Below, piece after piece: positions 58,634-64,000 of a stretch of 64,000 bases of DNA (positions are counted from its first letter, which is position 1; each line of letters starts with the position of its first letter). Both the position numbers and the translations under genes were made by a program. The notes beneath the pieces were generated by a model. The model searched no databases, had not been told where the DNA came from, and worked only from the letters and a program-made list of their open reading frames with translations. Location of the stretch: contig JAZRJV010000029.1 of assembly GCA_045645985.1 (NCBI GenBank), forward strand, positions 1 through 64,000, in the 5' to 3' direction. The DNA is from RGIG9060 sp045645985. GTDB lineage: Bacteria; Spirochaetota; Spirochaetia; Treponematales; Treponemataceae.

Positions 58634-58698
58634 TGTCAGAATAAAATACTTAAAATAAACAATTCTAATACAAAAATAAATCTTTATTTTAAAATATT

Positions 58699-59313
58699 CT
58701 ATTCACTTATCCAGCCTTTTTTTATGGCTTCGTTAATTTGTTCTTCCATCCAAGGTTTTAATGCAGGTAAAACTTCCATTGATAAACCACTTCGTTTATA
58801 AACTTGTTTCCTATTTACTTTTGCTTGAACCCAAGTATGACCTTCTGTACAAAGATTGTGGATAAAAGGTTGTAATCTGTCTAAAGCAGCAGCATATCGA
58901 GCATCAGGAGTTTTGGCTTCATCAAATTCTTCCCAAAGTTTTCTAAATTGTTTTGCTTGGTCTTCTGGTAACTGACCAAATAATTTATCAGCAGCCTTTT
59001 TTTCTTTTTCTTCTTTTTCCAAATTTCCTTGAACATCAAAAGCAAAAGTGTCCCCTGCATAAATTTCAACTAAGTCGTGAACAATCACCATTTTAAGAAC
59101 TCTGTCCAAAGTAAAATTTTTATCTTCTGCATACTCAGTTAAAAGCATTGCCATAATCGCTAAATGCCAAGAATGTTCAGCATCGTTTTCTCGACGACTT
59201 CCATCAATTAGCAAAGTACGACGCATCACATTTTTCACTTTATCAACTTCTACAATAAAAGAAAGTTGTTTTTGTAAATTCAAATCTTTAATACTAGAAA
59301 AAATTTCGTTCAT
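58699..59313 (-). CDS. HD-domain phosphohydrolase (HD_3/YfbR-like)
   Basis: A 204-residue metal-dependent phosphohydrolase of the HD_3 type, related to 5'-deoxynucleotidase YfbR. Metal ligands are in order: A-E-H-S-W-H near residues 45-50, V-H-D-L-V-E near 80-85, and A-A-L-D-R-L-Q-P near 143. A charged Lys/Glu stretch (E-K-E-E-K-E-K-K-A) in the middle is an insertion. An ATG at 59325 lies inside the -10 box of the predicted promoter, so the start is the ATG at 59313 (M-N-E-I-F-S-S). Nucleotide clean-up is the usual role; the substrate is not certain. Confidence 0.87.
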   Translation of the reverse strand: MNEIFSSIKDLNLQKQLSFIVEVDKVKNVMRRTLLIDGSRRENDAEHSWHLAIMAMLLTEYAEDKNFTLDRVLKMVIVHDLVEIYAGDTFAFDVQGNLEKEEKEKKAADKLFGQLPEDQAKQFRKLWEEFDEAKTPDARYAAALDRLQPFIHNLCTEGHTWVQAKVNRKQVYKRSGLSMEVLPALKPWMEEQINEAIKKGWISE

Positions 59314-59320
59314 AATAAAA

Positions 59321-59386
59321 AGCATATCTTATTTTCTACTGATTTTCAACATAAAGTTTGACTTTTCAATTTTCATTAAAGATATT
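59321..59386. promoter_or_regulatory. Divergent promoters, both predicted leaderless
   Basis: Minus: TTGAAA (59349-59344), 17 bases, TATGCT (59326-59321), seven bases to ATG 59313. Plus: TTGACT (59358-59363), 17 bases, GATATT (59381-59386), six bases to ATG 59393. The -35 boxes are separated by eight bases. Confidence 0.65.
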
Positions 59387-59392
59387 TAAATT

Positions 59393-61873
59393 ATGAAGCA
59401 ATTTAGTTTGTTAGTAATTCTTTTTTCAACTTTTACAATGATGATGTTTTCTTCAAGTCAAGATATCAAAACAGAAATCTTAAAAATCGGAACAGAAACA
59501 TCTAAACTTCCCGACCGACCAGAAAAAGAAAACATAAACGGATTTTTGCCAGAAAAAATTTACATCAAAACTTTAACACAAACTTTTTGCAAAGGATTTG
59601 AATTTTGCCTTGTTGACGGAAGAATTTATTTTAAAACTCCACAAAATGATAATTGGCAACTTTTCTTAAAAACTGGACTTCCTTTTTCTAAAAAAAATAA
59701 ATTTCCTTCACCAACAAGAATTGTAGAAATAGCAGCCGACGACGATTGTCTTTTTGCCTTCGATAACGACGGAAAAATGTATCATTGTTATTTACGAAAA
59801 ACTACGCGAGAAACTCCAATGCGATGGATAAATGTTTTTGGTTGGCCAAATAAAGTTCAGCTGGAACAAAATGATTTTGTAAAAAATAAACGAGCTTGGG
59901 GAATGGCAGTTCGTCGGCAAGAAATTTTATGGTACGAAGACATTTTTCAAAATCAACATCACTACGGAACCATGGGTTTAGAAACGCTTTACTTTTTATC
60001 TGAAAACGGACAAGAAATTCACTTTACAGATTCTGGACTTCCTTGCGATTTTAGTCATTCAATTTTAGGACCAGAACGGGGAAGTTTTATTGCAAAAAAT
60101 ATTAGCACAAGCGGTTCCACAATTTTTTTGATAAATGAAAAAGGCGAAATGTTCACTCGCTTAATTGACTTTGACACAGTTGGAAGCGACCCAATGTTTT
60201 TCAAATACACATACAAAAATGAAAAACAAAATTATCCCGGATACGATTATCGTTCAAATTTTACACTTTGGGGTTTACCAAACGAAGATTGGAAAAAACA
60301 TCCTCAAATTAAATTATCTGGAAAAGCAAAACTTACAAGTTGCATCACAATTTTTCAAAACGGAAAAGGAAATTTTGCTCGAGAAATGCGAGTTGCAGGA
60401 ATTTCATCCGACGGAAAAATTGGTTATTACAAAAAACAACTAAACGATAAATCTTGGGCATTTGTAGAAGCGCCACTTATTTTAGATTCTTCACAATTTT
60501 TAGATACAAATTCCGATATAAAATTTTCCTACGGTAAAAAAAATGAATTTAAATATTGCGGAAATTTAATTATCGATGGAAAAGAAATTAAAAATCTAAA
60601 TTTTAGAATCCCAAATTTTGTAATGAGCGAAGGTTCTTGTACTTTAGAAATTTCTTGGCAAACAGGAAAAAATTCTCTCACCTTACATCCAGTTGAAATG
60701 TGGACTTATCTTGTTCGAAAAAATCCCGGCCTTGACGGAACTTCAAAAAAATTTTTTGTAACAATAGAATATCCACTAGATTTTTTTTCTAAGATTGATA
60801 ATCCAGAAGTAAAAAATATTTTACAAAAAATTTTTGCCAACAAAAACAAAGAGTTATTCACTTTTGTTGCAGAAGCAACTGATGAATATTTTCAGATGAT
60901 TCCAAATAAAGATTATTCAAAAAATATTTCACTTTTTTTAACAAAAGAAACTACAGAACTTCCAATTCATCCAGAAGTTTACAAAGCAACACTTTTGTAT
61001 GAACAACCAAATGTAAAATTATTTTTAGACGAAAGTTTAGTTTTAGAAAAAGATAAAATTTATTCAATTCAAAACCGAAGCGAAATTCAAACAAAACTTG
61101 AGCGGAACATTCAATATCAAAAATTTCTTCAAAATGAACTTGAAACTTTTAGAAAATTTAAATACAAAACAAATCTTTCTCGTTGGGGATATAACATTGT
61201 TGATTTAATAACTTCAATAACTTTTTTGAACAGAATCGATTTTCCAAAAATAAAAACAATCACAATGTTTGGAAATGAAATTATGACAACCAACGCAAAT
61301 ACAATGGAATCAGCAACGGATGCAAAAGAATGGACTTACGCACATATAATTGAATTATTGGATATGAGAATTTTAGCTTATCAATCTTTAATCGATAAAT
61401 TTGATGACAACATTTTTTACTCAGAACTTCCCGTTTATCTATTTGATAGTTATCCAGAATTTTTTAATAAAATCGGAACGCCAAATTCAATCCAAGGATT
61501 TTCACCTTTTTACGAAAAAAATGCAGAACTGATTATTCAAAGTAATATTTCTTTTTTTCCTGGATTTATTTTAGGAATTGGCGATAAAGAAGATTTTATG
61601 CTTTACCTAGTTGAAATAAAAAAACCAACAAAGAATATTATCAAACTTTTTTCCGAAAATAATATTTTGTATTCAAAGGAAGAACCTTTAAAATTACCAG
61701 TTGTTTTTACTTTGCTTACAACCGAAAAAATTGATAAAAATTTTATTGATATAAATAAAGATGTAAAAAAAATTAAATCTAACAAAGGAACTTTAAAATG
61801 GGATGGCGAAACTATCACTTTAATTGAAAATAATTTTTTAATAAAAAAAACAATTTTCAAAACTCAAAAATAG
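59393..61873 (+). CDS. Large exported protein of unknown function
   Basis: An 826-residue protein with a signal peptide (M-K-Q-F-S-L-L-V-I-L-F-S-T-F-T-M-M-M-F-S-S-S, cleavage near residue 22). No family is recognised. The first 400 residues are strand-rich with repeating G-x-I-Y/Y-F and aromatic-Asp motifs (L-V-D-G-R-I-Y-F-K-T-P, F-A-F-D-N-D-G-K-M-Y, F-L-S-E-N-G-Q-E-I-H-F, I-S-S-D-G-K-I-G-Y-Y), like blades of a beta-propeller. The second half is more helical, with a hydrophobic patch around 605-620. Its start lies six bases past a predicted -10 box, without a Shine-Dalgarno. Confidence 0.72.
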   Translation: MKQFSLLVILFSTFTMMMFSSSQDIKTEILKIGTETSKLPDRPEKENINGFLPEKIYIKTLTQTFCKGFEFCLVDGRIYFKTPQNDNWQLFLKTGLPFSKKNKFPSPTRIVEIAADDDCLFAFDNDGKMYHCYLRKTTRETPMRWINVFGWPNKVQLEQNDFVKNKRAWGMAVRRQEILWYEDIFQNQHHYGTMGLETLYFLSENGQEIHFTDSGLPCDFSHSILGPERGSFIAKNISTSGSTIFLINEKGEMFTRLIDFDTVGSDPMFFKYTYKNEKQNYPGYDYRSNFTLWGLPNEDWKKHPQIKLSGKAKLTSCITIFQNGKGNFAREMRVAGISSDGKIGYYKKQLNDKSWAFVEAPLILDSSQFLDTNSDIKFSYGKKNEFKYCGNLIIDGKEIKNLNFRIPNFVMSEGSCTLEISWQTGKNSLTLHPVEMWTYLVRKNPGLDGTSKKFFVTIEYPLDFFSKIDNPEVKNILQKIFANKNKELFTFVAEATDEYFQMIPNKDYSKNISLFLTKETTELPIHPEVYKATLLYEQPNVKLFLDESLVLEKDKIYSIQNRSEIQTKLERNIQYQKFLQNELETFRKFKYKTNLSRWGYNIVDLITSITFLNRIDFPKIKTITMFGNEIMTTNANTMESATDAKEWTYAHIIELLDMRILAYQSLIDKFDDNIFYSELPVYLFDSYPEFFNKIGTPNSIQGFSPFYEKNAELIIQSNISFFPGFILGIGDKEDFMLYLVEIKKPTKNIIKLFSENNILYSKEEPLKLPVVFTLLTTEKIDKNFIDINKDVKKIKSNKGTLKWDGETITLIENNFLIKKTIFKTQK

Positions 61874-61876
61874 TCA

Positions 61877-61882
61877 TATAAT
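61877..61882 (+). promoter_or_regulatory. -10 box of the HTH-WYL gene, predicted leaderless
   Basis: A consensus TATAAT (61877-61882) sits six bases before ATG 61889. The 17-base-spaced -35 position reads TTTTCA (61854-61859), a weak match inside the upstream gene. The upstream stop codon is at 61871-61873. Confidence 0.55.
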
Positions 61883-61888
61883 AAAAGT

Positions 61889-62506
61889 ATGAATGAAAAT
61901 GAAAAAAAATTAATTGAACTTTTACAACAAAAAAATCCTCAAAGTGCAAGTGAACTTTCTGAACAATTAAATGTGTCAAATAGAACAGTTTATCGTTGGG
62001 CAGAAAAGTTAGCAGAAAAAGGCCTAAAAATTATAACAACAAAAGGTCGTAACGGTGGCATCTTTTTGGAAGATGTCAACATTGATTTGTCAAGTTTTGA
62101 AGATGAACCTTCTCCAAAACCTAAAGCAAAATTAAATAAGACATCAGCAAAAGAAAAAAATATGACATCTAATATGTCAACTTTTTCTGACGCTTGGCTA
62201 GAAGTTTCTTTTTCTGAACAAGACAAAGCATTAAAACTTGACATAAAATATGACATTTGCAAAGAAGCGGTTATTCAAAGCAAAGTTTTATCATTCTCTT
62301 ATAACTTGCCAGAAGGAAAAACTTTAAACTGTACAACTGAACCTGTCAGATTATATTTGGCAAACAACGAATGGCATATTTTAGCTTGGATACGAAAAGT
62401 TGACAAATACAAACTTTTCAAATTGTCATATATTACAGATTTAGAACTACACTCCGAGAAATTTACAAGACAAGCAGATTTTGTAATTCAAGAAGTATTG
62501 AAGTAA
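61889..62506 (+). CDS. HTH-WYL transcriptional regulator
   Basis: A 205-residue regulator. An HTH_11 domain (about residues 8-55: S-A-S-E-L-S-E-Q-L-N-V-S-N-R-T-V-Y-R-W-A-E-K-L, then K-G-R-N-G-G-I-F-L) is joined by a Pro/Lys-rich linker to a WYL-like domain (about 110-200: I-Q-S-K-V-L-S-F-S-Y, E-P-V-R-L-Y-L-A-N-N-E-W-H-I-L-A-W-I-R, Y-K-L-F-K-L-S-Y-I). The W-Y-L triad appears as W-H-I-L. Members sense ligands or nucleic acids. It is followed after 52 bases by the oligopeptidase gene, which has a hairpin across its own promoter. Confidence 0.85.
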   Translation: MNENEKKLIELLQQKNPQSASELSEQLNVSNRTVYRWAEKLAEKGLKIITTKGRNGGIFLEDVNIDLSSFEDEPSPKPKAKLNKTSAKEKNMTSNMSTFSDAWLEVSFSEQDKALKLDIKYDICKEAVIQSKVLSFSYNLPEGKTLNCTTEPVRLYLANNEWHILAWIRKVDKYKLFKLSYITDLELHSEKFTRQADFVIQEVLK

Positions 62507-62552
62507 AATAATATTGGTTAGTCTTAACTAACTGATATTATTTACCGATACT
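62507..62552 (+). promoter_or_regulatory. Hairpin overlapping the promoter of the oligopeptidase gene
   Basis: An inverted repeat runs from 62507 to 62542: AATAATAT-TG-GTTAG, loop TCTTAA, CTAAC-TG-ATATTATT. It ends the HTH-WYL gene as a weak terminator. The promoter of the next gene is inside and after it: TTAACT (62524-62529), 17 bases, GATACT (62547-62552), six bases to ATG 62559, no Shine-Dalgarno. The symmetric repeat may double as an operator. Confidence 0.55.
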
Positions 62553-62558
62553 TTAAAT

Positions 62559-64000
62559 ATGAACAATCTAAATAATAATTCAGCAAATTTACAAAAAGAT
62601 TTTATTCCCCAGTGGGATCTTACAAAAATCTGGCAATCATTTTCTTGTACAGTTTATCAAAATTCTTTAACAGAATTAAAAAATCTTTTACAACAAATAG
62701 AACATCATCTTCAATTTTCTTTAAATGATTTTAACTTTTTTCTTAAAACTTATTTAGACTTAGACAATCAAATTGGAAGCCTCTTTGAAAGTCTTTACGC
62801 TTATTCGTATTCAGTTTATGCAACAGACACAACCAATTCCGAAAGTTTGAATAATATGGCGATGCTTGAAGAAATTCAAATTTCAATAGCCGATTATCAA
62901 TTATGTTTTAGACAAATCCTTTTGAATAAAGCATCAGATTTAGAAGAATTTTTTATCAAAAATAATACTTATCAAAGGTATAGGTTTATTTTAGAAGAAG
63001 AAATCAAGCTTTCTAAACACCAGATGGAAAGAATAGAAGAATCTATCGCAAACGATTTACAACGATTTGGTGGAGATGCTTGGAGTAAACTTCATGAACA
63101 AATCATTTCAAATATGGTTGATAAAGATACAGGAAAAACTTTTAATCAATTAAGAAATGATGCTTATTCCGCAGACAGAAATCTTAGAAAAGAATCTTAT
63201 TATAAAGAAATCGCTTTATTAAAACAAAATGAAATTGCAATTTCTTCGGCTTTGAATAATATAAAAGGTGCAACAATTTCTTTAAATAAAAAGCGAAATT
63301 GGGGCGAAGGTTTTGAAGGCGCGATAAATCGTAGTTTATTTTCTTCACGACTTTCAAGAAAATCTTTAGATGCTTTGATAGGTGCAATCGAAGATTCAAT
63401 TCCAATTTGGCAAGAATATTTAATTGAAAAAGCAAAATCCTTAAATTTGAAAGATGAAAAAGGCAACTTTGAAAAATGTTCTTTTTACGATATTTTTGCG
63501 CCTTTAGTTTTGCAAGATTCAAACAAAGAAAAGATTTGGACTTATCAACAAGCAAAAGAATTTATCATAGAAAAATTTAGTGAATTTTCTTCTCACATGG
63601 GAGATTTTGTAAAAATTGCTTTTGAAGAAAATTGGATTGATGCCGAAATCCGAAAAGGAAAAGTTGGTGGAGCTTTTTGCATAGATTTTCCACTTCAAAA
63701 GGTTTCTAGAGTTTTAACAAATTTTTCTGGCTCAACTTCGGATATTCTCACTTTAGCTCACGAATTAGGTCACGCTTATCATCATTACTGTATAAAAGAG
63801 TTAGATTATAATCTTTGTTCTTATCCAATGACTTTAGCCGAAACAGCAAGTATTTTTGCAGAAACAATGGTTACAAATTCAATGTTAAAAACTGCATCAA
63901 ATTCAGAAAAGATAAAATTGTTGGAAATGCATTTAAGCGATAGTTGTCAAACCTTACTTGATATTTTAAGTCGTTTCTATTTTGAAAAATCAGTATTTGA
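62559..64000 (+). CDS. Oligoendopeptidase of the M3B family (PepF-like), truncated by the window end
   Basis: A cytoplasmic zinc metallopeptidase cleaving oligopeptides. The open frame runs from ATG 62559 to the window edge with no stop (480 codons seen; family members have about 560-600). The zinc site H-E-L-G-H is at residues 401-405 in L-A-H-E-L-G-H-A-Y-H, with the third ligand Glu in M-T-L-A-E-T-A-S near 430. Upstream blocks fit PepF: W-D-L-T-K-I-W near residue 19, and G-G-A-F-C-I-D-F near 371. It is monocistronic as far as visible, with a predicted leaderless promoter. Confidence 0.92.
   Translation, partial: MNNLNNNSANLQKDFIPQWDLTKIWQSFSCTVYQNSLTELKNLLQQIEHHLQFSLNDFNFFLKTYLDLDNQIGSLFESLYAYSYSVYATDTTNSESLNNMAMLEEIQISIADYQLCFRQILLNKASDLEEFFIKNNTYQRYRFILEEEIKLSKHQMERIEESIANDLQRFGGDAWSKLHEQIISNMVDKDTGKTFNQLRNDAYSADRNLRKESYYKEIALLKQNEIAISSALNNIKGATISLNKKRNWGEGFEGAINRSLFSSRLSRKSLDALIGAIEDSIPIWQEYLIEKAKSLNLKDEKGNFEKCSFYDIFAPLVLQDSNKEKIWTYQQAKEFIIEKFSEFSSHMGDFVKIAFEENWIDAEIRKGKVGGAFCIDFPLQKVSRVLTNFSGSTSDILTLAHELGHAYHHYCIKELDYNLCSYPMTLAETASIFAETMVTNSMLKTASNSEKIKLLEMHLSDSCQTLLDILSRFYFEKSVF

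Noticed and set aside
58589..58801. Short + strand frame after the GH13 gene
   Set aside because: It begins inside the terminator hairpin and overlaps the convergent HD gene; no start signal.
59314..59325. ATG at 59325 as start of the HD hydrolase
   Set aside because: This ATG is part of the predicted -10 box (TATGCT), so it is unlikely to be transcribed; ATG 59313 fits the promoter.
63184..63555. Minus-strand frames inside the oligopeptidase gene
   Set aside because: Leu/Lys/Phe-rich antisense shadows of a clear M3-family coding frame.
1..64000. DGR reverse transcriptase, template repeat, or accessory variability determinant
   Set aside because: No frame with reverse-transcriptase motifs (such as Y-x-D-D) and no second copy of the variable region was seen.
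1..64000. CRISPR array, IS element or prophage genes
   Set aside because: No regularly spaced repeats of the right length, no transposase or phage structural genes. The 30-31-base-spaced TTCTCGAT sites are too short and too few for CRISPR.
1..64000. tRNA, rRNA or known riboswitches
   Set aside because: Intergenic gaps were read through for cloverleaf or conserved leader patterns; only terminators, promoters and small inverted repeats were found.

Overview
The window reads as chromosome from a low-GC (roughly 30% by eye) host-associated spirochaete, most likely a Treponema. The evidence is the gene repertoire: FlgM, an HDOD regulator, a Gx/heptaprenyl-synthase-I type membrane protein, TrkAH, long Treponema-style lipoproteins, an FGE-fold lipoprotein of the TvpA type, and CsgG/LPP20 envelope proteins. 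No rRNA, tRNA, IS element or CRISPR array was recognised. Coding is dense, mostly in short operons closed by strong hairpin terminators.

Layout. 0-8 kb: rsmI-flgM, a Fe-ADH-fold protein lacking its metal ligands, a SpoU methyltransferase, an ATPase-like/HDOD fusion, SlyD, a Gx transporter with a TPR lipid/periplasmic partner, and a GerMN protein. 8-21 kb: proS, tex, a large lipoprotein with a probable outer-membrane partner, an SDF-family symporter, a membrane protein and a Nif3-like protein. 21.3-25.6 kb is an accessory block: a self-regulated HTH-Fic protein, a surface lipoprotein whose 3' end looks like a diversity-generating-retroelement (DGR) variable region, a P-loop/hypothetical gene pair and an XRE regulator with its own operator array. 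25.7-33.4 kb: a CarB-DapF fusion and an ECF S component-trkA-trkH operon. 33.5-39.6 kb: a five-gene secreted/lipoprotein operon (LPP20-like, two CsgG-like paralogues, two lipoproteins) divergent from an XRE gene. 40-49 kb: htpG, an hsp20 behind a textbook sigma-54 promoter, a membrane EAL protein, an FGE-fold lipoprotein, and a secreted protein plus two HTH proteins sharing a conserved promoter/operator. 49-64 kb: an EF-hand membrane protein, acyl-CoA ligase, M15 peptidase, AI-2E-family permease, PTS IIC-like permease, GH13 lipoprotein, HD hydrolase, a large exported protein, an HTH-WYL regulator and a truncated M3 oligoendopeptidase.

Two things stand out. First, the probable DGR target (22.5-24.1 kb) has no reverse transcriptase or template repeat in the window, so it would be a remote target diversified in trans. 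Second, a strikingly regular promoter layout (TTGnnn, 16-17 bp, TAnnnT-like -10 box, 6-7 bp, start codon) recurs at fourteen operon-leading genes that lack a Shine-Dalgarno sequence. It predicts leaderless mRNAs beginning at the start codon, while operon-internal genes and some leading genes carry good Shine-Dalgarno sites. This layout also fixes the start codons of several genes whose longest open frame would begin inside their own promoter.
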